A stretch of 64,000 nt of DNA from Stomoxys calcitrans (GCF_963082655.1 NC_081552.1:196993281-197057280), one strand, 5' to 3'. Counted from the stretch's first letter, positions 10,340-22,557 are shown. The notes: a model not told the origin generated them from the letters alone. Translations and numbers: made by a program.

Positions 10340-13300
10340 ATATACAATTTACTTTACTTTAATTGGCGCCAGAATATTTGTTCCACTAGCCGAACGTAGA
10401 ATAGCGTTCCAAGCGCCTCGATCTTCTGCGCTCATTCTAAAATTTCTGACACCAAGTTTCGAGGTGTCTCCCACCACTTGATCTTTCCATCGGGCTTTTG
10501 GTCTTCCCGGTTTGCGTGTACCACCGTGTTTGCCTTCAAAAGACATCTTTGCTGGAGCTTCTTCATGCATTCTGACAACATGACCTAGCCAACGCAGCCG
10601 TTGTATTTTGATGTGTGGAGAATAAAATGTACAGGACATACCAACGACATGACTGTTGAAGAATTTATTTACCGTGTTAGTATTCTAACCACAAATAATT
10701 TGCAGGGAGACTTTCAATTATTATGTAGACATGCGCATAATTTGTTTGAGGGTAAAGCTCTTGAATGGTTTTGGAGGTACCATAGACAAACTGAGGATCT
10801 CAATTGGCAAACATTGACAGACGCATTAAAGAACCAGTACAAGGTCGAATATTCTGATTTTGACCTTATGGAGGATATTTAGACGAATATTTGGAGGTAA
10901 TTGCAAGACTGACCAATAGAATGAAGCGTCCTATCATAAACTCTGATTTGTGTGAGACTATAATTAGAAATCTAAGGCCAGAAATTAGGCATGAACTTCT
11001 GCACTTGAATATGAGTAGTCTTTCACAACTTCGGAAGGAAGTGCGCAAACATGAGAAGTTTATGCAGGAAGTGAATTTTAAGGAACCTAAATTTGGTGGA
11101 TCAGAGTAGCAGAAATAGGGGAAGCAGACCCTGACGAAAATCTAGAGAAAGATTCTGGCATAGATGAGGCATGTTCTCTGAGGGTTTTGAAATGCTGCAA
11201 CTGTGATAAAGTAGGGCATTCTTTTATGGACTGAATGGAAACACGAAGGATATTTTGTTATGGCTGTGGTTTGATTAACAATTATAAACCGACTTGTCCT
11301 AATTGCTTCAAAAAGTCTCAGGGAAACGACAAGTCGAATGTCCGGCGAAAGTAAATCGGGCATACGGAACAGATCAAATTTCATTCGAATTCATTGATGA
11401 TAATTAAAAAAATACACTGAAGTTACCTTTACACGATAAATTGAAACAGCACGGTCGGAATCTTTGGTAGCAATGGTCAGGAAGCAATAGGATCTGAAGT
11501 GAGGATCATTACAAACTCATACAGCTTGTGGTTCATACGTTGCCTATATTCTCCGTTAACGCAAACTGGTCCATATATTTTACAAAGAATCTTTCTCTCA
11601 AATGCTCCAAGTACTGCCTCATCTGCTTTCACAAGTACCCATGCTTCAAAGCCATATAGCCCCACGGGTAGTATCAGTGTCTTGTATAGTGTAATCTTCG
11701 TCTGTTGAGAGGTGGCCTTGTTTCTAAACTGCTTACTCAGTCCAAAGTAGCATCTGTTTGCCAATATTATTCTTCGCTTTACCTCAAAACTGATGTCATT
11801 CGTTTCGGTTATGGCGGTGCCGAGGTAGATAAAGTTACTGACTGTCTCAAAATTGTGGTTCCCAACTTTCTCCATTTTCTTTATCTGCTCGGTTGTGCAA
11901 GGCTTTGTGGGAGTTGAAACCATCCATTTCGTCTTATCTCCATTTACTGACAGACCCATTTTCACTGACTCTCTTTCGATTCTTTTAAAGGCTGCAGTTA
12001 CCACTTCTGGTGACCGACCTATGATATCGATGTCGTCGGCATAGGCGAGTAGCATGTGTTCTCTTTTGATTAGTGTGCCATATCTATTCACATCTGCATC
12101 TCGTATAATCTTCTCCAGAAGGATGTTAAAGAGATCACACGATAGGCTGTCTCTCCTTGTCTGAAACCTCGTTTGGTATTAAATGGGTATCGGAAAGCGG
12201 CTTTGCAGTCAACAAAGAGGTGTTGATTTGTTCTCCTCGGGTCTTTTTCCAGGATTCGGCGCAGTGTGAATATCTGGTCTAGGGTGGATTTACCAGGTCT
12301 AAAGTCGCATAGGTAGGGCCCAATTATCTCATTGACTTTAGGTTTTAATCTTTCACACAGTACGCTCGAGAGTATCTTGTATGCGATGGGGAGGAGACTT
12401 TTTCCTCTGTAGTTGGTACATTCCGTCTTGTCTCCATTCTTGTGTACGGGACATAGTATGCTGAGGTTCCAATCATCGGGTATGCGTTCTTCTAGCCAGA
12501 TTGCGCAGATAAGCTGATGCATACGCCTTATCATCGTGTCGCCTCCGGTCTTTAATAGTTCTGCAGGTAACCCGTCGGCTCCTGCTGCCTTGTTGTTCTT
12601 TAGTCGGGTCACTGCTACTTCGACCTCATTCTGACTAGGAGGTAAACGTTCTATACTATCATCAGGGATTGGTTTTGCGGTATCCTCTTCGCCGCCAATG
12701 TCAAACACTAGCAGTTGGGTAAAATGTTATTTCCATATCCTCAGCATGTAATCTGTGTCAGTTACCAGATTTCCTTCTTTGTCTCTGCAGCAGGATGTGC
12801 CTGCACCAAAGCCATCGGTTTGATGTCTTATTCTTTGGTAGAATTTCCGGACTTCATTCTGATTCCTGTACATCTCAATTTGCTCACACTCACGTCTTTC
12901 CATTTCCTTTTTCTTTCTGCGGAATAGACGTTGCTCCTATCTCCTTTTCTCACGATACCTCTCCTTCATCTGGCGCGTTGCTACTGATTGCAGGGTTGCT
13001 CTATATACCGCATTCTTGGCTTCAGTAGCATCTCGACACTCTTGGTCGTACCATGGGTCTCTTGGAGGATGCTTCAGCCTTCCGGTACGGATTTCGCGGC
13101 ATTTTCCATGGAGTGAGCAATAGTTTGCCACTGCGCCATTATATCATTGGAAAAAGGATTGCTTTCATCAAGCAGTTGGCTCAGTCGAGTGGAGTATGCC
13201 GCTGCCATTTGTTGTGTTTCCAGCTTCCGTGCAGTGTCAGATCGTACTTTCCTCGCCATGTTCAAACTGATGCGAACCTTAGCTGCAACAAGGAAATGCT

Positions 13301-13970
13301 CCGCACCGCGGATCGATCGTACATCTAACACGCTGGATAAATGCCTTCCATCTATCATAACGTGGTTCCTCGTGCTTTGATCGGGTGACAGCCATGTGGC
13401 TTTGTGAATATTTTTAAATATGTTGAAATCTGGTGCTACTAACTACCATGTTTTTTGCCGCGACGATATCTGTCAGCCTCAACCCATTTCTGGACGTTAT
13501 CTCGACGTTATAAATCTCCCATAACGATTTTAATATCGTGGGCGGGGCAGCGGTCATATTCTCTCTCTAGGCGCTCGTAGAAAATATCCTTGGTCTGCTG
13601 GTCTTTGTCTTCCGTTAGGGCATGGGCACAAATAAGGCTGATGTTGAAGAATTTGGCTTTTATGCGGAATGTGGCTAGCCTCTCATCCACCGGAGTAAAG
13701 CTGGAGATAAGGTGTTTCAGAGTCCGACTAACCACAAATCCACAGCCAAATTCATGCCTCGTTTCATGGCAGCTTTAATATAGGGCGTCACCACTCGATG
13801 TTGTTGTGCAGCCTTTCCCGAGCCATCGCACTTCCGGTATGGCAGTAATATCAGCCCTGTACTTCTCTAATATCCAATCCGACAGTGCGTATACTGCACC
13901 TTCTGTATAAAGAGTGCGGAGATTTCAGGTGCAGATCCGCAAATCATGGACCTTTTCGTGGATTTGCGTG
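10340..13970 (-). pseudogene. LINE-A copy 1: broken endonuclease/reverse transcriptase retrotransposon
   Basis: A non-LTR retrotransposon read on the minus strand. It runs from an APE-type endonuclease remnant ('ISLICAHALTEDKD', 13508-13735), through the endonuclease C-terminus and linker (12937-13358), to the RT (12088-12708 and 11477-12091). The RT includes 'NNKAAGADGLPAELL', 'FRPGKSTLDQIFTLR', a motif A Asp (LFVDCKAAF) and an intact YADD (12032-12043). The end is the C-terminal 'RLRWLGHVVRM' block at 10349-10606. Compared with the copy at 50-54 kb, about 45 codons are missing between motif A and 'NTKRGFRQG', and several frameshifts are present. A gag-like fragment interrupts it at 10616-11514. 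No RNase H is seen. Clade is uncertain; an RTE-like or jockey-related element is possible. Not functional. Confidence 0.8.
10616..11514 (+). pseudogene. LTR-retrotransposon gag fragment inserted in LINE-A
   Basis: Plus-strand, broken gag-like coding. Capsid-type segments 'MTVEEFIYRVSILTTNNLQ', 'LFEGKALEWFWRYHR' and 'ETIIRNLRPEIRHELLHL' are split by a stop/frameshift near 10880. Two Cys-knuckle motifs follow: C-x2-C-x4-H, with the final Cys turned into TGA at about 11232, then CYGC...C with Asn in the His place, which may be native to the family. The pattern matches gypsy-type gag as I remember it. About 19 bp of LINE-A is missing at the junction and no target duplication is visible, so this may be a repair-associated insertion or a rearrangement. 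No protease, RT or LTR follows. Confidence 0.65.
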
Positions 13971-14617
13971 GGTCTGATCGCTGATAGCCATATAGACCGA
14001 TCTATCTTGGGCCCATAAAAAAAGGCTTTACTGTCCGAAATTTGGGACAGTGTGTTGTGTTAGGCCCTTCGACATCCTTCTTCAATTTGGCCCAGATCGG
14101 TACAGATTTGGTTATAGCTGCCATATTGACCGATCTTTCGATTTAAAGTTTGGCCCCATAAAAGGCGCATTTATAATCCGATTTCGCCGAAATTTGGGAC
14201 ATTGAGTTGTATTAGGCCCTCCGACATCCTTCTTCAATTTGGCTCGGCTCGGTTCAGATTTGGATACAGCTGCCATATAGACCGATCTCACGACTTAAAG
14301 TTTTGGGCCCATAAAAGGCGCATTTATAGTCCGATTTAGCTGAACTTTGACACAGTGACTTATGTTAGACTTTTCGACATCCGTGTCGTTTATGGTTCAG
14401 ATCAGTCTATATTTGGATATGGCTACCACAAAGGCCAATATTTTGTTCTACAAAATTGAACAATGACTTGTACTTATTAGACCACTCAAAGTCAGTGCCG
14501 AATTTTGGTCCATAAATTATGAATTTTTCACCGGATTACGACAAAGGGTGGTTTACATATATATACCCGAGGTGGTGGGTATCCAAAGTTCGGACCGGTC
14601 GGGTTGTCGTTTGTAAA
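13971..14617 (+). repeat. HINE-like array, subtype 2 ('gacagtgagttgtgttaggc')
   Basis: Monomers contain 'gaaatttgggacagtg', 'ttaggcccttcgacatcc' and 'atagctgccatat'. The right end is 'ggtttacatatatatacccg' followed by a degenerate 3' terminus ('gttcggaccggtcggg'). It abuts the 5' end of LINE-A copy 1. The same subtype occurs at about 21.3-21.9 and 56.6-58.5 kb. Confidence 0.6.
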
Positions 14618-14959
14618 TATAGAAACGATGAGGGTCACCAGGTCACTGATGAGGGTCACCAGCCCAGAAAGGCGTCTGCTAATGGCTGTGATATCTATGC
14701 CCGATTGTCTGATAGCGGGCAATTGCTTTTCTGCAATTCCTAAAAACTATCTCTTCTACCGAACACATATTCTCGTGGTCATTTAAGCTCGACGAATGCA
14801 AGAAAGAAGGATTTATTCAAATGACCGACTCCAGTAGCCAAAACAGTTAACGAATATGAGTTTTGTAAAGGCGTGCAGATTTAAACCTGTCTTATGGACA
14901 TATATCTTAACCAGTCATCGGCTTTCTGTGCGCTCTAAATCATGAAAAGTCAATATGTA
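14618..14959. other. Unique DNA, no gene recognised
   Basis: Short single-copy interval with a small local duplication ('gatgagggtcaccag' at about 14628 and 14648). No supported gene. Confidence 0.4.
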
Positions 14960-15060
14960 AAGGGTGATTTTTTTAGCTTTTATCTTTTTGGCAACGCTGG
15001 TATAAACAGGTCACTCACGTTTCGAGTTATGTTTCACTGTCATATACGGCTAATTATTCA
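14960..15060 (+). mobile_element. mariner-like terminal fragment
   Basis: This begins immediately after a TA (14958-14959) with 'aagggtgatttttttagc' and continues 'ttggcaacgctgg...aacaggtcac'. It matches the terminus of the transposase relic at 47686-48336, whose end reads 'aaggggtgattttttagc' on the minus strand. Similarity fades after roughly 75 bp. The region 15061-15290 holds nothing else I recognise. Confidence 0.55.
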
Positions 15061-15292
15061 CAGTTGTTGCACATATTATTGAATGAATATCTAGTGCTGA
15101 AAAATTGTTTCTGATATTTATGATCACCAAGTTCAGCGCCATCTATTGGGGAATATAAATTATTTGAACAGCAAAGCCAACCCGAACAAATAAGTAAAGC
15201 GCCAGGGGAACAGCAGAGAATGTTTAAAGTTGATCATATGCTTTTCACTACTGCTTTGACAAGTTGTCTGCCCTACGAATAAATAAAATATA

Positions 15293-15528
15293 TTGGGTTA
15301 CCCAAAAAGTATTGCGGATTTTTTAAAAGAAAGTAAATGCATTTTTAATGAAACTTAGAATGAACTTTAATCAAATATACTTTTTTTACACTTTTTTTCT
15401 AAAGCAAGCTAAAAGTAACAGCTGATAACTGACAGAAGAAAGAATGCAATTACAGAGTCACAAGCTGTGAAAAAATTTGTCAACGCCGACTATATGAAAA
15501 ATCCGCAATTACTTTTTGGGGAACCCAA
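15293..15528 (+). mobile_element. mariner-type MITE, copy a
   Basis: A 236-bp element with terminal inverted repeats (ttgggttacccaaaaagt... / ...actttttggggaacccaa), flanked by TA at 15291-15292 and 15529-15530. The interior is AT-rich and non-coding. Four further copies lie in the window (17903, 25686, 34153, 58063). Confidence 0.9.
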
Positions 15529-15694
15529 TAGCAACTAAACTTTGACTGTTTTCGGCTGTATGTTTTTCACCATCTTACCCTGGGGCAAGCCTCCACAACC
15601 GTCTAAAAGTTCTATAAAAACATGAACGCAAAATTTGTAGGTTACTAAGTGAATCCAAAGAAGTGTAATTGAAAAGAGAGTTCTATTACATATG

Positions 15695-15735
15695 GTGTAA
15701 AAGAAGGAGCAGCGAAGCAGGCAGGGTTCAGCTAG
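15695..15735 (+). mobile_element. Helitron-like 3' end fragment
   Basis: 'gtaaaagaaggagcagcg' leads to 'gggttcagCTAG' (CTAG 15732-15735), the 3' terminus of the family at 30724-32807. Only the last ~40 bp remain, and the following base is C rather than T. Confidence 0.5.
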
Positions 15736-16220
15736 CAACCTGATAAAGCTCCCATATAAACCTATCTGCCGATTATACTGCTTCAGCTTCTTCTAGCTTT
15801 TTTGGATGAAATTTTGTTCAACGGCTTCTGCTACGACCTTCAATATAAGTGCCAAATATGGGCTGAACCGTTTCATTACCGGATATAGCTCCCCTATAAC
15901 CGATCTCCCGAATTTATTTCTTAAACCCATATAGGGCGCAATTCTTATCCAATTTTACTGAAACATTGCACAGTCACTTTTTCTATGACCTCTAATATAC
16001 AATACGTGTCAAATATGGTCTGAATCGTTCCATAACCGGATATAGCTCCCATATGAACCAATCTTCTGATTATATTTCTTAAGGCCCTATAGGGTGCAAT
16101 TCCTATCCGATATGGCTGAAATTTTTAACTATGACTTCTTCCATGGTCTCCAATATCTTCGCCTAGTATGGTCTGAATCCGCCTAAATCTGATACAACTT
16201 CAATAGCTTGATCTATTTAT
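15736..16220 (+). repeat. HINE-like array remnant
   Basis: Degenerate monomers ('tagctcccatataaacc', 'cttaaacccatatagggcgc') without recognisable ends. The array joins the Helitron 3' fragment on the left and a new HINE-like 5' end on the right. Confidence 0.5.
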
Positions 16221-16486
16221 ACCCATCACCATGGGATGGGGGTTCACTAGTCACTCCGTTTGTAACACCTCGAAATATTGAGCTAGGACCCCATAAAGTT
16301 TATATGATCTTGATCGTCTCGAAATTCTGATTCGAACTAGCCATGACCGTCCGTCCGTCTGTCGAAATCATGATAGCGCTGTGAAACTTTGCACAGGTAC
16401 TTAACATTGATGTAGGTCATTGGGGATTGCAAATAGGCCATATCGGTTGGGATTTGGATATAGCTGCCATATAAACCGATACAAAG

Positions 16487-17276
16487 CCTATGCCGACGAG
16501 ATCGATATCATAGGTCGATCACCGGAAGTGGTAACTGAAGCCTTTATAAGAATCGAAAGAGAGTCAGTGAAAATGGGTCTGGCAGTAAATGGGGATTAAG
16601 ACGAAATGGATGGTTTCAACTCCCACAAAGCCTTGCACAACCGAGCAGATAAAGAAAATGGAGAAAGTTGGGAACCACAACTTTGAGATAGTCAGTAACT
16701 TTATCTACCTCGGCACCGCCGTAACCGAGACGAATGACACCAGTTTTGAGCTAAAGCGAAGAATAATACTGGCAAACAGATGCTACTTTGGACTAAGTAA
16801 GCAGTTTAGAAACAAGGCCACCTCTCGACAGACGAAGACTACACTGTACAAGACACTGATACTACCCGTGCTGTTATATGGTTCTGAAGCATGAGTACTT
16901 GTGAAAGTAGATGAGGCAGTGCTTGGAGTGTTTGAGAGAAAGATTCTGCGTAAAATATATGCACCAGTTTGCGTTAACGGAGAATATAGGCGACGTATGA
17001 ACCACGAGCTGTATGACGACGATAGCATAGTTACACGCATCAAACTACAACGGCTGCGTTGGCTAGGTCATGCTGTCAGAATGGATGAAAAAGCTTCAGC
17101 AAAGAAGTCTTTTGAAGGCAAACACTGGGTACACCCAAACCCAGAAGACCAACAGCCCGACGAAAAGATCAAGTTGTGGGAGATACCTCGAAACTTGGTG
17201 TCAGAGATTCTAGAATGAGCGCAGAAGATCGAGGCGCTTGGAACGCTATTCTACGTTCGGCTAGTGGAACAAATAT
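16487..17276 (+). pseudogene. LINE-A copy 2: 5'-truncated RT C-terminal part
   Basis: Starts abruptly in the RT catalytic motif, which reads YADE instead of YADD (16489-16500). It continues through 'TKWMVSTPTKPCTTEQIKK', 'FIYLGTAVTETND', 'ANRCYFGLSKQFRNKA' and the 'RLRWLGHAVRMDE' block. It is split at 16894 by a TGA in place of TGG and frameshifted near 16610. The 3' end is 'gtggaacaaatattc'. Severe 5' truncation is typical of target-primed reverse transcription. Non-functional. Confidence 0.8.
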
Positions 17277-17902
17277 TCAGTCATAGCAAAGCAAAGTTCT
17301 GTTATGACTTCCACCAACTGTGTCAAGTAGGGTCCAAATCGGTCAAGAATCTGATATAGCTCCCATATAAACCGATCTCCCGATGTGACTTCTTCAGCCC
17401 ATGGAAGCAACAATGTTTGTCCGATTTGGCTGAAATTTTCCACATAATGTACCGTTATGATTTTGAACAGCTGTGCCAAGTACGGTCCAAATCGGTCTAT
17501 AACCAGATATAACTCCCATATAAACCGATCTCCCGATTTGATTTCTTGAGCACCTGGAGGTCTCAATTTTCATCCGATTTGGATGAAATTTTGCATGTGG
17601 TGTTCTGTTATGACTTGCAACAACTGTGCTTAGTGCAATCCAAATTGGAATCCTCAATTTTCATCCGATTTAGCTGAAATTTTGTACATGGTGTTCTGTT
17701 AGGACTCCCAACAACTGTGCCAAGTTCGGTTCAAATCGGTCATGAACATGATATAGCTCCCATATAAACCGATCTCCTGATTTAACTTCTTGAGCCCTTA
17801 CAAGCCGCGATTTTTATCCGATTTGGCTGAAATTTGGCATATAGTGTTCTGTTATGACTCTCAACAACTGCGCCCAGTAGGGCCCAATTCGGTCTATAAC
17901 TA

Positions 17903-18138
17903 TTGGGTTGCCCAAAAAGTAATTGCGGATTTTTTAAAAGAAAGTAAATGCATTTTTAATAAAACTTAGAATGAACTTTAATCAAAATACTTTTTTTACA
18001 CTTTTTTTCTAAAGCAAGCTAAAAGTAACAGCTTATAACTGACAGAAGAAAGAATGCAATTGCAGAGTCACAAACTGTGAAAAAATTTGTCAACGCCGAC
18101 CATATGAAAAATCCGCAATTACTTTTTGGGCAACCCAA
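17903..18138 (+). mobile_element. mariner-type MITE, copy b
   Basis: Same ends as the other copies (ttgggttgcccaaaaagtaa... / ...tttttgggcaaccca). TA is at 17901-17902; the right flank reads CA. The uninterrupted related site at 37799-37820 ('ctataactaaatgtagctcc') corresponds to this locus without the element. Confidence 0.88.
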
Positions 18139-18222
18139 CAGATGTATCTCCCATATTTCAGCTGAATTCATGGTGGTGGATTCCCAAGATTCGACCCGTC
18201 CGAACTTAGCACGCTTTTCCTT

Positions 18223-19418
18223 GTCCATGACTCTCACAAAATGTACGAAGTATGGTCAAAATTCTATATTTAAAATTTAAGCAAATTTTAATTTCGACAC
18301 CCAATATGTCGGCTTTGGCCCGTCCTTATTTGTTATGCTTATAAAGGGTTAAAGGTTAAATCTTTAGTGACAACATTTTTACACCATGCCTTTTCAAACG
18401 GATTTGTTGAGTTTTAACCTTTTATAGGTATTTAGCTACACTTTCCAAAAGTTAATCTTCATGGCAGTGACTGCTTCGTTTCAGTGATGCATTTTTCGTC
18501 TTCGTCTTCGTCGCTTCTCTTCTCTTTTCATTCACCGCACTCAGGCTTGTTTAAAAGTTTTGGTTTACATTTTTTGCCTTTCATTCATCAGCTTAGCAAA
18601 AAAAAAAAATCCTTTACCAAGAGCACACTGCTTAAACTCACCCCCACCCGGCTTCACTTCTATGTGAAATGATAAAGTGCCTGGCATAGACAAAAAACAC
18701 CACAAGAATGCTTTGAATTTAATTTAGCAAATGAAAAGAAAAACCAAAATTGTAGCCACAAGTAGCAGAAATTTAAACTTAACGCCCACTTCATTCATTC
18801 ATGGCAGATACTCGTACTTGTGGTCATTTCAACTATGCCTTCCTCAGATGACGATGGTAAATGGGCACAGAAGTAGCAAAATTCTCATTTTGCGGTGCAA
18901 TACCTTCCGTAATGGCCAACCAACAACAGATACTCGTACAAATTAAAGAAATTAAAAGCAGATTAGATGTTAATGAGAATCAGCACACAAAGTGGTTTTT
19001 GCTAAATGGGCCAACTTGTTAAAGAATTTCCAAAGGAATGTGAATTGAGGGCGAGGGAAGTAAAATACAAAGAACGACTCCTCTAGAAACTATGCAGAGA
19101 AACTAGATAAGCCTCTTACAATTGTTGAAAAGCTGGCCTGCCAGCATAGGAAATCGTATCCCACGAGTCTTAACTGTAACCTCAAGAGCAAATTGGATGT
19201 ATTAGCCACTAATGGATGAAAAGTGGAAGCAATGACCTAAGGAAATTCTTAGAGCAAATGTGGTGGTAGCCACCATCTAAATGCAGTTTCTTATAAATAG
19301 GAATAAAAGGGAAAAGAAAAAAACAAAATCGATATCAGGTGTTCAGGTTGAGTATAAAAACGATTAAATTGCACAAGAATTCCCTAAAATGAAGGAAAGT
19401 TGTGGAATATTAAATTAA
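18223..19418. other. Unique AT-rich DNA, no gene recognised
   Basis: Single-copy sequence with a short 'tcttcg' repeat (18490-18512) and A-runs. ORFs at 18484 and 18731 have no domain or signal peptide. No gene is supported. Confidence 0.45.
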
Positions 19419-21228
19419 AAACAAGTAAAAGCGTGTTAAGTTCGGCCGGGCTGAATCTTATATACCTTCCACCGTGGGTCGCATTTGTTGAGTTCTTTGC
19501 GCGGTATTTTTTTCAAGGCAAACAAAGGAAAGGAAAGGATAAAAGAAAATAATTGCTATGCCATTGGAGCTATATGAAGATATGATCCGATTCGGACCAT
19601 AATGGAATGAATGTTGGAGATCATAGAAGAAATCATTGTGTAAAAATTTCAGCCAAAGCGAATAAGAATTGCGCCCTTTAGGGACTCAAAGAATAAAATA
19701 GGGAGATCGGTTTATGTGGGAGCTGTATCAAGCTATAGATCGATTCAGATCATATTAGACACCTATGTTGAAGGTCATAGGAGAATCCGTTGTACAAAAT
19801 TTCACCCAAATCAGATAATAATTGCGCCCTCTAGAGGCTCAAGAAGTCATAACCCCAGATCGGTTTACATGGCAGCTATATCAGGTTATGTACCGATTTG
19901 CGCCATACTCAGCACAGTTGTTTGAAGTCATAATAAAACACCTCATGCAAAATTTCAGCCAAATCGGATAGGAATTGCGCCCTCTTGAGGCTCAAGAAGT
20001 CAAGACCCCACATCGGATTATATGGCAGCTATATTAGGTTATGGACCGATTTGAACCATACTTAGCATAGTTGTTGGAAGTCATGACAAAACACGTCGTG
20101 CAAAATTTCAGCCGAATCGGATAGGAATTGCGCCCTCTAGAGGCTCAAGAAGTCATAACCCCAGATCGGTTTATATGGCAGCTATATCAGGATATGGACC
20201 GATTTCAACCATCCATAGCACAGTTGTTGGAAGTCATGACAAAACACGTCGTGCTTAATTTCAGTCAAATAGGATAAGAATTGCGCGCTTTAGAGGCTCA
20301 AGAAATCAAGACCCCAGATCGGTTCATATGGCAGCTATATCAGGTTATGAACCGATTTGAATCATACTCCGCACAGTTTTTGAAAGTCATGACGAAACAC
20401 GTCGTGCAAAATTTCAGCCAAATCGGATAAGAACTGCGCCCTCCAGAGGCTCAAGAAATCAAGACCCCAGATCGGTTTACATGGCAGCTATATCAGGTTA
20501 TGAACCGATTTGAACCATACTTAGCACAGTTGTTGGAAGTCATGACAAAACACGTCCTGCAAAATTTAAGCCAAATCGGATAGGAATTGCGCCCTCTAGA
20601 GGCTCAAGAAGTCAAGACCCCAGATCGGTTTATATGGCAGCTATATCAGGATATAGACCGATTTCAACCATCCTTAGCACAGTTGTTGGAAGTCATAACA
20701 AAACACTTCATGCAAAATTTCAGCCAGCTCGGATAAAAATTGCGTCCTTTAGAGGCTCAAGAAGTCGAGACCCTAGATCGGTTTATATGGCAGCTATATC
20801 AAAACATGGACCGATTTGAACCATACTTGACGCAGTTGTTGAAAGTCATAACAAAACATCTCGTGCAAAATTTCAGACAAATCGGATAAAAATTGCGCCC
20901 TGTAGTGGCTCAAGAAGTCAAGACCCCAGATCGGTTTATATGCCAGATATATTAAAACATGGACCGATATGGCCCATTTACAACCTCAACCGACTTATAC
21001 TAATAAGAAGTATTTTTGCAAAATTTCAAGCGGCTAGCTTTATTCCTTCAAAAGTTTGCGTGCTTTCGACAGGCGGACGGACAGACAGACGGACATGGCT
21101 AGATCGACATAAAATGTCATGACGATCAAGAATGTATATACCTTATGGGGTCTGAGACGAATATTTCGAGAAGTTACAAACAGAATAACGAAATTAGTAC
21201 ACCCCCATCCTGTGATGGAGAATATAAA
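19419..21228 (-). mobile_element. HINE-like element, near full length, 153-bp monomers
   Basis: Read on the minus strand it has both ends. The 5' side is 'ttatattctccatcac...', then 'gtccgtctgtctgtccg' and 'caagcggctagc'-type sequence (complement of 21000-21225). The 3' side ends 'gcttttacttgtt' (complement of 19419-19431). Between them are about eight monomers with a 153-bp period ('atggcagctatatcagg' at 20328, 20481 and 20634). The plus-strand view starts 'aacaagtaaaagcgtgttaa' and contains the degenerate terminal hairpin. Non-coding. Confidence 0.65.
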
Positions 21229-21957
21229 AAAAGTAAAAGCTACCTCTTTGGCCGGGCCGAATCTTGGGAACCCACAACCATGGATTCTGCTAAAGTATGG
21301 GAGCTATATGGCAGCTATATTGGATATAGATGCCATATAGACCGATCTCTCGATTTATGGTTTTTGGCCGATAGAGGCGCATTCATTGTCCGATGTCGCC
21401 GAAATTTGGGACAGTGAGTTGTGTAAGGACCCTCGACATCTTTTTGCAATTTGGCCAAGATCCGTACAGATTTGGATATAGCTGCCATATAGACCGATCT
21501 CTCGATTTATGGTTTTTGCCGATAGAAGGCGCATTCATTGTCCGATGTAGCCGAAATTTGGGACAGTGAGTTGTATTAGGACCCTCGATATCTTTTTGCA
21601 ATTTGGCCCAGATCCGTACAGATTTGGATATAGCTGCCATATAGACCGATCTCTCGATGTAAGGTTTCGGGGCCATAAATGACGCAATTATTGTCCGATT
21701 TCACTGAAATTTGACACAGTGACTTATGTTAGGCTTTTCGCCATAGCTACTAAAAAGACCAATATTTTGTTATATACAATTGAACAATGTCTTGTTGTTA
21801 TTAGTATTTGGTCCAAATCGGAACATATTTCGATATAGCTGCTATGGGGCCTAAGGTATACCTTTTGCACCGGATTTTGACGAAAGATGGTTTACATATA
21901 TACCCGAGGTGGTGAGTCCAAAGTGCAACCCGGCCAAACTTAACGCCTATTTACTTG
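21229..21957 (+). repeat. Chimeric HINE-like array with two 3' ends
   Basis: The left edge is a 3' terminus in minus orientation ('agtaaaagctacctctttgg', 'ccgggccgaatcttggga'). The interior and right edge are subtype 2 in plus orientation, ending 'ttacatatatacccgagg' and 'ttaacgcctatttacttg'. It contains the intact sequence 'attttgttatatacaattg' (about 21764-21782), which is the empty site for MITE copy e. Confidence 0.55.
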
Positions 21958-22557
21958 TTTTTACCTTATGTTTGCCTAAAAAGAGATACCGGGAAAAGAA
22001 CTCGACAAATGTGATCCATGGGCCGAACTTGGCACGCTTTAAATTGTTTTTTAATAGATTTTTTTCGGTTCTATCCCACTGTGCGGCATAGGTTTTCGTT
22101 AATCAATCGCCATAATATTTCATATTTTGCTTATTAGGATCAAAATGAAAAGAATGGTGGATATGCGTTTCTCCATTCGCAAACTTTTCTCCATAGTCTA
22201 TGGACTATGGACTGTCGAACCCCCATCCTTTGGTGGTGGGTATTATAATTTCTCTATTGAGATATTGATAGTCTACATTTTATGTGATTAGCATTTTTCA
22301 TGTTATCATATCGTATTCTGATAATATCAATGTCGGCCAGTGTGAATATCATTAGTTTATGTAAGAGTGAATCGTTACTCACTAAGGTAGCCACAGTCAA
22401 GTCATAACAAATATGCCTCGCCACAGATAAGAAGCGGACAACCAATTTTTTATGCAATGACATGAATTAATTTTGAAAGGTAATTGTCTTTATCTATGCT
22501 TGTTGCTATATATATGATCTCTGCTTTAAAGGCAAAAGAAAATAACTAACAAAAGTT

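Larger units (their letters stand above)
16221..18222 (+). mobile_element. HINE-like element with nested LINE-A and MITE
   Basis: The 5' hairpin end is 'tatacccatcaccatggg' (from about 16221). The module follows: 'gtaacacctcgaaatatt', 'ccataaagtttatat', 'gtccgtccgtctgtcg'. Monomers then run to the 3' terminus, 'atggtggtggattcccaag' plus a degenerate hairpin and 'agcacgcttttccttgtc'. The array is broken by a 5'-truncated LINE-A (16487-17276) and MITE copy b (17903-18138). Host element, LINE and MITE thus form a readable nest. Confidence 0.6.
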
